NCBI RefSeq assembly: GCF_018873765.1
Contig: NC_057920.1
Span: forward strand, 12,599,307 to 12,663,306
DNA: 64,000 bases
Origin: Telopea speciosissima
Lineage: Eukaryota > Streptophyta > Magnoliopsida > Proteales > Proteaceae
Direction of reading: 5' to 3'
The translations under genes were made by a program, and so were the position numbers. Shown piece after piece: positions 32,985 through 44,895 of this stretch (positions are counted from its first letter, which is position 1; each line of letters begins with the position of its first letter). The notes beneath the pieces were generated by a model. That model was not told the DNA's origin. It was given only the letters and a program-made list of their open reading frames with translations, and ran no database searches.

Positions 32985-33743
32985 TTAATTAGCTTTGTCC
33001 ACCCTTATTTCATTACTTTCGCACGAAGTCAGTTGATCTTTTGTTCAATACAAGTCTCATATACTGTAAATTGTAAAATATAGATTAAGTTCTTCCCTTC
33101 CTCTTACTGGGGGTTAACTTGTAGCTGTTTTTGATTTTTTGAATGTCCATTAAAGTTGGGCATTCATTTGTACTGAACATTAGAGATATATATGGAAACA
33201 AGAAGTTCTGAGCATCTAAATATCTTGGCAATGCCATGATTCAATGGTACAATAGGTTTATAGTTCCCATGAGCATCTACTTTTGGTTTATCTTGAATCC
33301 TATTAGACAGGATAGAAAGCAACAGCAGATTTCTAAAAGATTGTTGAACCAGAGACCCATATATGCCGAGTGATCTAACATTTTGAAGTAGAATCTTTAC
33401 CATAGTTCCTTTTCTCCCTTTTTACAGAGAATATGATAAAACTAGAAGATAATTGGATAAAATGGATAGATCAAAAGGCCTTGCATAATCCGCTTAGCCT
33501 TGTCTGGCGAGCTAAAACTTTTCTTCCCTTGTGTTTTCCATGCTGCGTAATTGAACGCCTATGAAATAGCTCAGGGCGTGCACCTTCACTGGAGGAGCTA
33601 CTTTCACCTTTCCTTTTCTTAATTAAGCAAGCAAATGTTAGTGTCTTAAAACCACAAGAAGAGAGGGTTTCACTTTAGTGAAAGTATTAATTTCCTGTTG
33701 GCCAAAAGACTTAATTAGTTTAATATTTTGAGAACATTAGTTT
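32985..33743. other. Second GLR 3' UTR and spacer before the U4 gene
   Basis: Probably GLR 3' UTR for the first 200-300 bases. The segment around 33630-33745 has partial similarity to 49805-49856, upstream of the second U4 gene, which helps define the duplicated block. No other feature. Confidence 0.45.
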
Positions 33744-33797
33744 AGTCCCACATCGGATGCAAAGAGGATGAGATGGGAGGAAGATGGGTTACAAAAG
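33744..33797 (+). promoter_or_regulatory. Plant snRNA promoter (USE plus TATA-like box) of U4 copy 1
   Basis: AGTCCCACATCGG at 33744-33756 matches the plant upstream sequence element RTCCCACATCG. The TATA-like TTACAAAA at 33789-33796 lies 33 bases after its end and 34 bases before the RNA start. That spacing (about 33-34 bp) is the one known for plant snRNA genes read by RNA polymerase II (U1, U2, U4, U5), longer than the roughly 24 bp of polymerase III U6 genes. Confidence 0.85.
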
Positions 33798-33822
33798 GAG
33801 AGATTGGCAAGGAGGATTGGTC

Positions 33823-33975
33823 ATCTTTGCGCTTGGGGCAATGACGCAGCTAGTGAGGTAATAACCGAGGCGCGTCAATTGCTGGTTGAAAACTATTTCC
33901 AAACCCCCTCCTCGGCCTGGGTTTCGCCCATGGCCGTCGAGAATTTCTGGAAAGGCTCCCTTTAACTAGGGCAAG
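33823..33975 (+). ncRNA. U4 spliceosomal snRNA, copy 1
   Basis: The RNA starts ATCTTTGCGCTTGGGGCA, the U4 region that pairs with U6, then has the 5' stem-loop with the 15.5K-binding kink (CTAGTGAGG, ACCGAGGC), GCTGGTTGAAAACTATTTCC, a 3' hairpin closed by CTCGGCC and GGCCGTCGAG, the Sm-protein site AATTTCTGG at 33942-33950 and a last short stem. U4 joins U6 and U5 in the tri-snRNP and releases U6 during spliceosome activation. The 3' end is approximate. USE, TATA-like box and 3' box are all present, so this copy looks active. It follows the second GLR gene by about 0.8 kb on the same strand. Confidence 0.92.
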
Positions 33976-33979
33976 GCCT

Positions 33980-33998
33980 CACAATTCGTATAGTTTAA
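33980..33998 (+). terminator. snRNA 3' box of U4 copy 1
   Basis: CACAATTCGTATAGTTTAA fits the plant snRNA 3'-end signal CA(N)3-10AGTNNAA exactly, about five bases after the expected RNA end. This signal directs 3'-end formation of polymerase II snRNAs. Confidence 0.75.
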
Positions 33999-34150
33999 AT
34001 TCTTAGTTAGGATGTCTGCAGTAAAGATTGTCTGAAAAAAGTTGTGAATCTGTTAAACGGATCTGTCTCAGCTGCTCCTGATTGTAAATCATATATTTTA
34101 AATTGACCGGATATTATCCAATCTATGGATTCGGATTACATCCTTAAATA

Positions 34151-34282
34151 TAGGGGTGCAAATGAATAGTCGTATCCCTATCCGATAGGCTATAGTTATC
34201 CTAAAAGTTATATTTATATGTAAACGGATAAAATATTTGATCCGAATCCGTTCGAAAATTAATCAAATGCGGATGTACATCC
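34151..34282 (+). mobile_element. One end of a hAT-like element
   Basis: TAGGGGTGCAAATGAATAG is close to the ends of the other hAT-like elements here, followed by CGGATA-type subterminal words. The opposite end is missing: the sequence changes abruptly to CACTA-type subterminal repeats at about 34283, which is a candidate inversion breakpoint. Confidence 0.45.
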
Positions 34283-35584
34283 GCGGCTATATACTAACAT
34301 GTAGCTGTGGTTTTTCTCAACCGCGGTAGAACGTTAGCCATCTTGCTAATCAAAGTTGAACACGTATATTTATTTATGGCCTTGTTTATAAATAACCAAG
34401 ACTAATGATGAAATTTCAAGAATAAAAAAACCCACCCAACTTTTCACTTCCCGCCGTTCTACTTCATTTATCAATTTCTTTTTAACAAGCGCAGGAGAGG
34501 AGGAGGAGGATTAAGGAAGAAAAAGAGGAAGAAGAAGAGGAAGAAGAAAAAGAAGAGGATCGAGGAAATCGATCAGGTAAGGAACTTTTACGGTAAGTTG
34601 TTTTTTTTTTTTTAATCTCCTGACCTCTCTTTCTCTCTCTCTCTAACCCTTGATTTCATTTCTATAAACGCTGCTTGGTAGGGGCTGCACGCAGAAGGAT
34701 CGAGGAAATCGATCAAGGTCGAGCACTTTCACAACAAGTTTTTTTTTTTTAATCTTCTGACCTCTCTCTCTAATCCTTGATTTCATTTTTGTTTACATGT
34801 GGTTGTTTGGCAGGGGCTGCACACAGAGTCTGGGTAGAGGGTGGGTAGTGAGAACCGGAGAACAAGACTATAAGTTTGTGTTTTTTTTTTTTAATTCTGA
34901 CCTCAAGTTTTTTTAAAAAAAATTTTTGACCTCTCTAATCCTTGATTTCATGTCTTTTTTACAGGTTATTGTGCAGGGACTATGCGTAGACTGTGGACAG
35001 AGGTTGGGGTGATGAGAACCGTGGAAGAAGATGGAGGTGGGTCGGGGTTGCAGCGGTGTGAGGGTGGGCTTGCAAAGTTGTCGAAAGAGGGGATGGGTGC
35101 GTGGGTGAGAGTAGGGGAGGGGAGTACAATGAAACATTGGTGGGGTTGCTAGGGTGGGGTGTGGAGGCAGAGGGGTACGCAGGAGTTGGGTATTGCCGGA
35201 GAGAAACCTGCCCCTATCGGAGCTGGTAGGGGTGGGGTTTTTTTTATTATTAAAACATTGATATATAGCCGCAGTTTTAGAAACCGTGGCTGATGTTATT
35301 ATATTAAAAATAGTTTTTGAAAATAAAAACTTTTAATAATTAATTACATTTCATGTAGAAATGCATGCAGTGATTTATGGCTACGGTTTTCCAAAACCGT
35401 GGCGAAAAACACAATACACACGCGGATCTTAAAATCGTGGCGATAGCCCATTTTTCAAATACGGTAGTACTTTCGGCCGCGGATGAGCCGCGGTTTTAAA
35501 ACCGTGGTTAAAAACCTTTTGCCGCGATTTTTGGATCAATAGCCACGGAAAAAACCGCGGCTAAATAACACATATTTTGTAGTG
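34283..35584 (-). mobile_element. CACTA (En/Spm) element, part now at the left of the complex
   Basis: The right edge TTTTGTAGTG at 35575-35584 is the CACTA terminus (CACTACAAAA on the minus strand). Subterminal repeats of the CCGCGGCTA / AACCGTGGC type cluster at 34283-34330 and 35270-35570. Between them lie a purine-rich run (34490-34560) and three imperfect repeats of about 130-150 bp, each with GACCTCT then CCTTGATTTCAT (34557-35020). No transposase is visible. The terminus abuts Copia gag sequence, so the element had inserted in the Copia element. Confidence 0.65.
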
Positions 35585-36146
35585 AATTTGGGAAGATATG
35601 CTTTCGTCATCGGTCATTTCAAAATTCAAGAAATTTGCAACCACATACTTCTTGCTTCCTGCATCATCAAGAGTATACTTATTGCATAAGGCGTTCTAGA
35701 TCATATATGCATACTCGTATGAGTTATACACATTGTATAGATCAATGGAAAGCGCATTCAATATCCGATTTTTACACTGAAAGTCGGCTTGAATCCATGC
35801 AATCCGTTTGACATCTTCTTCCAGAACCTCACTTTGTGGTGGTTTGGGATCCGTCAAAGCAAAAGCAACCCCTATTTGGGTTAAAGCAAAAAGAAGCATT
35901 TGGCTCCATCTCTTGAAATTTTGCCCATTGAACTATTCGATCTTGTCGAACTCTCCAACAATACTCATCTTCTCCAATGCTGGTTGAAGAGTGGTAACAG
36001 CAGGAATCACATTAGTTGGAATCGGATCAACATTGGATGTGTCCTTTTGACCAAGTGTATCTTGTCCAGCCATAGTCTTATATCTGTTTTAACAGTATTG
36101 ATAATCACTGTTAGAAACAGTCAATACCGATTAAAGACCTTAAGAA
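35585..36146 (-). mobile_element. Copia element: 5' internal region with gag start (fossil)
   Basis: On the minus strand, downstream of the LTR, the gag start is recognisable by MAGQDTLGQKDTS, FKRWSQMLLFALTQIGVAFA and DAGSKKYVVANFLNFEMTDD (UBN2-type Copia gag). The piece ends where the CACTA terminus begins. It belongs to the same element as the plus-strand part at 40.8-45.9 kb but points the other way. I did not recognise a standard primer-binding site next to the LTR. Confidence 0.8.
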
Positions 36147-37159
36147 TGTTATAACCAGACTATGGGCAGAACAATATAAAAGTATAAGCAACCGTGCAAA
36201 ATATAAATGTAAATATCCAAATAAATATACGTACTTGTAACTCGCAGAATATCGCCAAAGAAGACAGAAAGTTGGATCGAGTCGTATCTAGATGACACTT
36301 TCCTTAAGGTCTTTAATTGCCCCTTATTAGTGCAGACCGGGTACAGTGCGATTATACCTTCAAGATGAAACGATCCACTAATCACTAAAGGCAGCACTCC
36401 CAAAGTGATTATAGAAGGGGTCCGAAAGTTATACTCAACACTCCTCTTTCCAGAGACAGAAAGGACGGACAGAAGCAGAGAAGGAACTTTCTCTGATAGG
36501 AACAGAGAAACAGAGAAGCAAACACTCTCCTTAAGTTATAGTAAATGGGTACAGAAGAAGTGAAGTACACCCCTGCCAATAACCTTGTATTTATAGTATA
36601 CGTAGAGGCAGGTTCTAAAAGATACTATATATTTATAGGCATCCCTGTATACGTACAGGTACTTCAGGTGTCTCCTTATGTATGTACAAGCACCAGTACA
36701 TACTTGTACAGGTGCTTGGGTGTCTACACGCACATGATGCATAGTATGGAGTTATTAAAAGAACGAATGTATAAAAATAAGATATTTATACATTACCCAC
36801 ACCTGGACCCGGACCCGGACCTGGACTTGGCTCGGCTCAATTCGGCGCGCGTGTGATTTAAAAGCACCCCGGACCAACCCCCACACAAGTGAGAGGACAC
36901 ACTTCTCTCTAAAGAACCCTATGTCCCTTAAGGACTCATGAATACTTATAAGGAAGCTCACATCCTCAAAGCTAACCAATGTGGGACTAAAGATCATTGG
37001 TTCTTTTACAAATGCAACTCAAAAAATCGAGGAAAATGAAAACTCAAATTTGAATAAAAGTAGACAATGATAATGACCTTTTAGACAAGTGATAAAGACC
37101 TTTTGAATCTTTAGAATAATGATATTGAATTTTTTTTAAATCCAAAATCCAATCCAACA
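36147..37159 (-). mobile_element. Copia 5' LTR, inverted (fossil)
   Basis: A 1013-bp LTR, TGTTGG to TATAACA on the minus strand. It is nearly identical to the plus-strand LTR at 44896-45892; over the last 155 bases I count roughly 5 percent difference by eye, an age of the order of millions of years depending on the rate used. The five bases outside its TG end, read on the same strand, are CAAAT, matching those outside the other LTR. Confidence 0.9.
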
Positions 37160-37164
37160 ATTTG

Positions 37165-37620
37165 GTAGGAGATGGAAATGCATCAACAACAAACTGGTTG
37201 TCACTCCAAACTGCTCTAATCTTCAACCCAATGCTGGCAGCGTGGTCGATGCCTATACGGATCGAAAAAACGATTGATGTTAATTCGTCAGCAACTTGCA
37301 AGATTCCTGTATCAAAAAACGTAAGTCTGCCATCTATCAAAAAGAAACAGGACCATCCTGCTAGGCTTAGCTCCGTTAGACAGTATCCTGCACAGATCAG
37401 AACAGGGCAATTGAGCACAGGTAAATTAAAATCATAAGTGGTAAGGGAGCTAGATCCAATTTCATCCATTACAACCGGGGAAGAAAGAGGGTGGGAAAAA
37501 AGTCCAACTTATTTCCGTAGGCAAGTAGACAATTGCTTAGCTTCATATTGGACCAACAAGACTAAAATTGCATAGAAAGCATTCGCCCTAGTGTTCTTCA
37601 TCATATAATCTAAACCGTCT
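37165..37620 (-). mobile_element. LINE relic, upstream side of the Copia insertion
   Basis: The minus strand reads AGWSCFFLIDGRLTFFDTG, ELTSIVFSIRIGIDHAASIG and LKIRAVWSDNQFVVDAF, an RNase H-like domain of the kind at the 3' end of plant L1-type LINEs. It stops at the CAAAT target site beside the Copia LTR. The continuation of a LINE 3' end with a poly-A tail lies beyond the other LTR at 45898-46104, so the Copia element entered a LINE. Confidence 0.6.
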
Positions 37621-37770
37621 GATGTGTAACTGATTTAGGTGACAGTTTTTGACCTTCAGATTGATTTCTTGGACTTTAGATATCAGAAGCAAATGGTGAA
37701 TTGATTCAACAAGAAGTAGTTTCACTGGCCGTTACATTTATTTGTAGTGTTGTTTTCATATTTAAAACTT

Positions 37771-37939
37771 GTGAAAAAGTTCTCTGTCCGGGAGTGTGGC
37801 CTATGCCAACACTCCCATGAGTCTATCTCTCTCCTCCCCATGTGAAAAGACACCTCTGCCCCCTTGTTTTAACAAGGAGAGAGATAGACACATGGGAGTG
37901 CTGGCGTAGGCCACACTCCCGTACAAAAAACTGCTTCCC
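37771..37939. mobile_element. Fold-back MITE, family A, copy 4
   Basis: A well-preserved copy: CTCTGTCCGGGAGTGTGGCC and GGCCACACTCCCGTAC pair across the element, and the CACATGGGAGTGCTGGCG word is intact. Flanking 9-mers TTAAAACTT (37762-37770) and TTAAAATTT (37940-37948) differ at one position, supporting a 9-bp target duplication. Confidence 0.85.
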
Positions 37940-37976
37940 TTAAAATTTTGTTAATTCGTTTTCATTCTGCTTTAGT

Positions 37977-38624
37977 TAGGGGTGTAAGTTTGGCCTTGTT
38001 AGACCCAGCCCGCCCTAAGCCCGAAGAGAGCCTGCGCTGGATTTTTCAACCCTGAGAGGGGGTTAGGGTTGGAATTTTCAAGCACGAGGTTAAGGTCAGA
38101 TTGGGCCAGGGTTGAAGCCTCGGGCTCAGCCTAGCCTGGCTCTGCCTTATGTTAGGTTAAGCTTTACAATTGAGTGTTTACATAGTACAATTTTTGTTTG
38201 GTATTTAATTATCTATTGGTTTATCAAAAAAAAGTCTAATTATCTATTGAACAAAGTATTTAAAATTTTAACATTAGACTAAGTTTTTTAACCCAAACAA
38301 AAGTCTAATAGTCAATTGAGTATGAAACAAACCAATACTCAATCACATGTTTCTCATTTTTTTAATGCATAGGACGACACAAATGGGAGAAAAAAAAAGG
38401 GGTCAATTACGGTAGCAAAAATAGGGCTACTCAGGGCCAACCCAGCCCTTGGCAAAAATCAGGGTCAATCAGGGTCAGGCTGGGCTGGGCTGAGCATGAC
38501 AGGGTTGGACCCGGGCTGAGATATCTCAACCCAACCTAGGGCTGGCTTGGGCTTGGGCAGAGCTAAGAGGACTTAGGGTTGGATTGGGGTTTTAAAAAAT
38601 TGGCCCAACCCTGTTTCACCCCTA
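37977..38624. mobile_element. Non-autonomous hAT-like element with perfect 8-bp target duplication
   Basis: The ends are TAGGGGTGTAAGTTTGGCC and the inverse GGCCCAACCCTGTTTCACCCCTA (imperfect). Subterminal regions are filled with GGGCTGGGTT / CAGCCCGCCC-type words and the middle is AT-rich. GCTTTAGT stands immediately outside both ends (37969-37976 and 38625-38632), the 8-bp duplication expected of hAT. No transposase. Confidence 0.85.
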
Positions 38625-38632
38625 GCTTTAGT

Positions 38633-39690
38633 CATCAAAAGAGATGGATCAAATCAACGTTTTCGATTATATATCCGCCATTTTCCCGAAAGTTGGTTAA
38701 CTTTTTGGGATTAGCATGTAGTTTGTGTGATTATCAAAAAAATCAAGGTTTTAGGTATTGATATCGGCAATGATCGATATTGATACATGATCTCGATACA
38801 GATCTGCCAAGGCACCAATACAATATTGACATTTCATTTTTGTTACAAAAATACTTTTTTGATCCCTTATTGGCAGGATATGATTACAATATCAATACCG
38901 GTGCCAATACCATGAACTAAATCCTTGGTTTAGGATATTCTATTGGTCTGGAGCACCCCACGCTATTGGCTATAGCACTTAGCTGCTACCAAGGTTATAG
39001 GGAATTGATGTCTGTATTAATAGTTTCGGTCCATACTTATACGGTATCGATAAGATTGATTGGAAGCAAGAGTAATTTCAAAACTCAACCATTTCTTGCT
39101 CGATTCATTCGATCCGTATTGGTATCGGAATCCATCGATATTGCTATGTATCAGTTTGCAGCAATACCTACATAAACCAAAGCCATGTGTGTAGGTCCGG
39201 TTCTATAATGTTTTAGATAAGATTTTTTCTCTCTAGGAGTGTCACACACTAGCCTGAACCAACGAAACTGACCTGAACTAGCATGAAACGAAACTGAAAT
39301 GACGCTTATTAAATTGGCTTGGTATTGTAGTTTTGCAAAACCGAACCCAAACCAAACAACACCAAAATGGATAAGACACCGACCTAACCTTAGAAACAAG
39401 ACCCAAACTGATATAACCTGATAAGAAACGATACCAGCCCAAATTTCATAAAAAAAAATACGTCTATTGAGCTGTCAAATAATTTTTATTTCACATTTTT
39501 CTTTTCAACGAAAATAAAATCATGTCATTTACCATATATATATATAGTTGAAACAGTGTGTAAGAGAATGACATTTTTCTTTTCAACGAAAAAAAAATCA
39601 TGTCATTGTAAAAAAAATTTTAATTTGTTTTGGCAAAAGTTTAAAGCATGGTAGTACAATGGGCATATTTAAGTAAAATGTTTGCTTAAA
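38633..39690. other. Spacer with dispersed repeat
   Basis: 38770-39000 has GATATCGATACC-type words and is matched in inverse orientation by 48690-48900 (TATAACCTTGGTAG..., CCAAGGATTTAGTTCATGG), so this is a dispersed repeat of unknown class. No gene. Confidence 0.4.
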
Positions 39691-39699
39691 TATATAATA

Positions 39700-39793
<94 letters not shown>
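39691..39793. repeat. Compound TA/GA microsatellite
   Basis: A long TA run to 39758 passes directly into a GA run to 39793, with further TA stretches after it and at 39885-39905 and 40375-40405. It lies in very AT-rich DNA next to the CACTA part. Confidence 0.85.
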
Positions 39794-39797
<4 letters not shown>

Positions 39798-39959
39798 ATA
39801 TTTATAGGTATATATATATAAGAGTGATATAAATAATCCAAGAGAAATTAAATAATAAAATAAAATTTTGCTTAAAAATAAAATTATATATATATATATA
39901 TATAAATATATATTTTAGGCTTATTATTAATGGAATTTTGTTTGATGCTATTGGATTTT

Positions 39960-40372
39960 ATTAATATATATTTTGAAAGGGGGATTCGTTGACATTGAAA
40001 TCAGATTAATTGGAAATCCAAGAAAAAGATTCCATTTCAAGGGCTCTAATTGCCTGACAATGATATGATCTGAAAAATTGTGTTGGGACCAAGGAAAATG
40101 GATAAACCTAGGTCTAAACTATCTAATTTTGAAAGTGGGATCTAAGGACATTGAACGAGGTCAATGAGAGTTTCAGATGAAAAGATTCTATTTCGAGAGC
40201 TCTCATTGACTATCAATAATGCGAGCTAGAAAATTTTAAGGGGAGCATGAAAAATTGAAAAATTATTAATAATAATATTATCACTAGTGGCGATTGTACC
40301 GTGTGGATAATATATTTTTTAATTAAAAAATAAAATAATAAAAGTATATATATATATTAAGGTATGTCTATT

Positions 40373-40408
<36 letters not shown>

Positions 40409-40761
40409 GTATATATGTACATAAATGTAAATATATAGTATATGTCATAATATTTATTTGTAAATACATACATATATGACCACGGTTCATAGTAATTGTG
40501 AGTAAAGTAACCACGGTTTCTAGAAACCGCTGCTAAAAGGGTGGTATTTAACCGCAATTTCTTGCAACCGCGGCTAAAATAACATATTTGACCACGGTTA
40601 CGAGAAACCACGGCTAAAGAGTGACATATTACCACTCTTTCTACAAACTGCAGCTAATAGTATGGAATATGCCTACGGTTTCTAAAACTGCGGCTATATA
40701 GTGTTTTTTGTAGCGAAAGACCTCCTCCTAAGTGCGGTAAATGAGCTCTTTTTTTGTAGTG
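39960..40761 (+). mobile_element. CACTA element, right-hand part
   Basis: It ends with TTTTTTTGTAGTG at 40749-40761, the CACTA terminus, directly against Copia gag sequence. Subterminal CCACGGTTTC / GAAACCGCGGCTA repeats fill 40480-40700. Two diverged repeats of about 105 bp (GACATTGAA..., AGATTC.ATTTC...GAGCTCT) at 39970-40240 may be its interior; the left limit is therefore uncertain. The outer bases ATT (beside the left part) and ACT (here) are two-thirds alike, near the 3-bp duplication of CACTA elements. Confidence 0.65.
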
Positions 40762-43700
40762 ACTGATAAGTTTCAAATCTTGGTGGGAAGGTTATCTAAG
40801 GAAAATGTTATTCTTCCTGATGTTTTAGTCACAAGTTCCCTTCTTGATAAACTCCCTCCCTCTTGGACTGATTTCAAAAACAATATGAAACACAAGAGAA
40901 AGAAATGGACCTTTGAATAGGTTGTGATCAGAATCAAGATCGAGGAAAGGAACAGGAACAAGGACAATGGTGGAAAGCCTCTTGGGTATACTAGACTCAA
41001 AGCCAACCTTGTCGAATCAAACAAACAAGGTCATTTCAAAAAAGGTCTTCAAGTCAAGAAATGCAAGAATTTCAAGAAATCAAAAGTGAAGTGCTTTGCA
41101 TGTGGGAAGCATGGTCATCTCAAGAAAGACTGTCGGAACAAGAAGTACATGAAATCTGAGAAAATGAAGGTTAATTTACTGGAGGAGGACATTTTCACCG
41201 CAATGATTACAAAAGTGAGTTTGGTTGAAAAACCAAAAGATTGGATACTTGATACGGGTGCAACTCGACATAGTTGTGGAGATCGCAATGCGTTCGGTAT
41301 TTACTCTGTTGTTAATTCTGGTGATCAAGTTTTTATGAAAAATTCCCAGTCTTTTAATGTTATTGGTAAAGGAACCATTACCTTGAAGCTTACTTCAGGT
41401 AAGACACTTGTCTTGAGGGAGGTGCTTCACGTTCCAGACGTCAGGCGAAATTTGGTTTAAGGTCCACTTCTCAATAAGGCTGGGTTTAAACTCACCTTTG
41501 AATCTAACAAACTTGTACTGTTGAAGAATGATGTTTTCATTGGAAAGGGCTATGTGAGTGATGGTCTTTTTGTAATAAGTGTTTTGAACGTAATAAAAGA
41601 TAAGTCGAGTGCTTCTTCCGTTTATATTGTTGACTCTTTTAATTTGTGGCATAATAGATTAGGACATATTAGTGCTCCTTATATATCTAAATTATGCAAG
41701 TTAGGTCTTATAGATAGTCTTGTAAAGCCACCGGTGTCTAAGTGTACTACTTGTGTAGATGTCAAACTGACAAAGAGGCCACATAAGTCAGTAACTAGGC
41801 AAAGTGATCGCCTTGACTTGATTCATAGTGATTGGTGTGATTTTAAATCATATGAATCAAGAGGTGGCCAAAGTTATGTTGTTACCTTTATTGATGATTA
41901 TTCAAGATTTACTATGTTGTATTTATTGAAATCCAAAGATGAAGCAAGTGATGCTTTCATATCCTATAAAAGAGAAGTTGAAAATCAACTAAGGAGAAAA
42001 GTTAAAAGTCTTCGAACCGATAGAGGTTTTGAGTATTTTAATATTTTCAAATTTTGTGAAGAGAATGGTATAATGCATGAAACTACAGCTCCATACCAAC
42101 CACAATCCAATGGAATAGCCGAAAGGAAGAATCGTACATTAAAAGAAATGATGAATTCATTCCTTATTTGTTCTGGGTTAACCCTTGATATGTGGGGGAA
42201 AGCTATTCTAACGACTTGCTATATTTTAAATAGAATTCCTCACAAGAAAACTAGTATAGTACCCTTTGAATTATGGTTTGATAAGAAACCTAATTTAAAG
42301 CATTTAAGGGTATGGGGCTGCTTGGCAAAAGTATTAATATCTTAGTCAAAGAAAATGAAACTTGGTCCTAAAACCTTTGACTGCATTTTTATAGGATATG
42401 CTTTGCATAGTAATGCTTATCGTTTTATGGCTCTTAAAACCATAGATGGTATTTGCGAAGAAAACAACATAATAGAATCTAGGGATGCAGAATTTTTTGA
42501 AGATGTATTTTCTTATAAATCCAATGAAATAGATATTACTAATACTAGTGGTGATTTAAATTTCAAAACTGATGTATCAAAGAGTACAGAAAATGATTCT
42601 GTTTGTCAAGATGATCCTGTATCTAATGAAGATGATGTAAGTCATTTGAGGAAAAGTAAAAGATAAAGAAAAGCTAAGCACTTTGGTAATGATTGGATTG
42701 TTTATTTTATAAACAAGGATCCCAAATCATACAATTGGGTTGCCCATCTTATGGATAAGGACCCTCTTACGTATAATGAGGTAGTAACATCCCGAGATGC
42801 CATGTTCTGAAAAGTGGCAATAAAAAGTAAAATTGATTCAATATTATTCAATCATACTTGGAAATTGGTAGACTTGCCACCAGGTTCCAAAGTGCTAGAT
42901 ACCAAGTGGATATTTCGAAAGAAATTGAAACCAGATGGATCACTTGATAAGTTTAAAGCCAGACTAGTAGTCAAAGGCTTTAGACAAAAGAAGAACTGTG
43001 ACTACTTTGATACATTTGCTCCAGTAGTTAGAATCACCACTATAAGAGTAATGGTGACTGTTGCATCAATTTACAATTTGGTGATACACCAAATGGATGT
43101 AAAAACAACATTTCTCAATGGAGATTCATAGGAAGAGATATACATCAGGCAATCGAAAGGTTATTCTGTGTCTGGACAAACAAATAAGGTATGCAAGCTT
43201 GTAAAGTCTTTGTATGACCTAAAACAAGCACCAAAGCAATGGCATGAAAAACTTGATATGGTACTCATATCAAATGAATTTCTTGTAAATGATGCCGAGA
43301 GATGTTTATACAGTAAATTTCATCACGAAAAAAGTGTTTTCATCTTACTCTATGTAGATGATATGTTAATTCTGGGCACTAGCCTAGACATAGTGGTTCA
43401 AACAAAAAATCTCTTAATGTTCAATTTTGAAACAAAGGACATGGGAGAGACTGATGTGATTTTAGGAATCAAAATCCTCAGAAAGGAGAAAGAGATTATC
43501 TTATCTCAAGCTCACTATGTAGAAAACATGCTTAAAAAGTATGGATACTTTGACCTTTCGTCGGTCAAAACACCTTTTGAGATGGAATGTCATTTTCAAC
43601 GACATAAGGGTGAACCTGTGAATTAGAAAAAATTTTCACAAATTATAGGTTCTGTTTCTTATCTAATGAATTGTATTGGACCTGATATAGCTTTAATTGT

Positions 43701-44895
43701 GGGAAAACTTAGTCAATATACTCATAACCCAAGCAACGAACATTGGTATGCTATTGAAAGACTATTGAAGTATCTAAAATGTACCATTAATTATGATATT
43801 CATTATAGCGGAAACCCAGCTGTATTAGAAGGTTTTTGTGATGCTAATTGGATATCAGATACAAATGAATCGTTAGCAACTAGTGGATATATATTTACAC
43901 TAGGAGGTGGAGCAATTTTGTGAAAATTGATTAAACAATCCTGTGGGACAGTATCCACAATAGAAGCAGAATTTATTGCCATGAAAAAGGCAGGAACTGA
44001 AGTCGAATGGCTCAAAAATTTAGTGGCGAATATTCCTCTATGGACAAAACCTGTGTCCTTTATATCACTTCATTGTGATAGCATGGAGGCTATAGCTAAA
44101 GCTAAAAGTAGAGTCTATAATGGGAAAATGAGGCATATTCGCCTACGACATAATCTTGTAAGGCAGTATATAAATGAGGGAACGATAGCTATCGATTTTG
44201 TGAAGTCGAAATGTAATTTAGCAGACATGTTCACAAAACCAATGCCTACACAGATATATATAGAATCATCTAAGGGAATGGGCTTAAAGCTTATAACATA
44301 GGTCACGTGATGGAAATCCAACCTATGTGAAGAGGTTTAACTCCTGAATTAGGTTCAAAGGATACAAACAAAATCACCTGATGACCTGATGAGTACTACC
44401 AAAAGTTGTTCACTCTATTAGATGGAAATGTAGTACCACCACAATGAAAGAGGTTGAGTTACTAATTCTTAATCAAGTCAAATCTCACGAAATGTGGGGG
44501 TGTGTTAACTGTGGTGCACACTGTGTGTTGACCTAAATGGATGTAGGAGATGAAGCCGCCTACAGCTGAGAGTTTTAAAGGCGAACTCTCTAAACTTCCA
44601 TAAGACCAAAATATGGGACAATGCCAGATTCTATTTGAAAAATAGAATAAAATGTCCATTTAATATATAAGGGTATGTCACGTAAAGTCGACTGATAGAA
44701 TATGGGTGGTGAGATTGCCGGCTACACCAATGAGGAAAGGTTCAAGAAGTCTAATTTCACCCGTACTCTGTAGCAAAGTTCATCAGACCTAGTGTAGGTT
44801 CAAGTCCGAAAGACACCTGCAACGATGTGTCATATTATGTCTAATATACTCAATACTTCTTTCACTCTATCGACATTTTGAATCTTGTGGGGGAT
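40762..44895 (+). mobile_element. Copia element: rest of gag and pol (fossil)
   Basis: Ty1/Copia order on the plus strand: gag end with FQILVGRLSKENV, zinc knuckle [14 protein letters not shown] (about 41092-41133), protease DTGAT near 41250, integrase from about 41640 (LWHNRLGHI, then YQPQSNGIAERKNRTL), reverse transcriptase about 42830-43600 with the LYVDDMLI core, RNase H about 43670-44290. A purine tract TGTGGGGGAT precedes the 3' LTR. The coding part is broken, with roughly six or seven interruptions, so it is inactive. The start of the element lies inverted at 35.6-37.2 kb, and a CACTA element had entered its gag. Confidence 0.9.

Noticed and set aside
33768-33965. A 65-codon open frame over U4 copy 1, and its twin at 49882-50079
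   Set aside because: The frames overlap the snRNA promoter and RNA; their conservation is explained by U4, not by a protein.
34500-34560. GAA/GAG-rich stretch that could encode an acidic/basic low-complexity protein
   Set aside because: Purine-rich filler inside the CACTA part, with no sustained frame.
36545-36856. 103-codon plus-strand frame, and its mirror at 45115-45429
   Set aside because: Both lie within the Copia LTRs and are not part of gag or pol.
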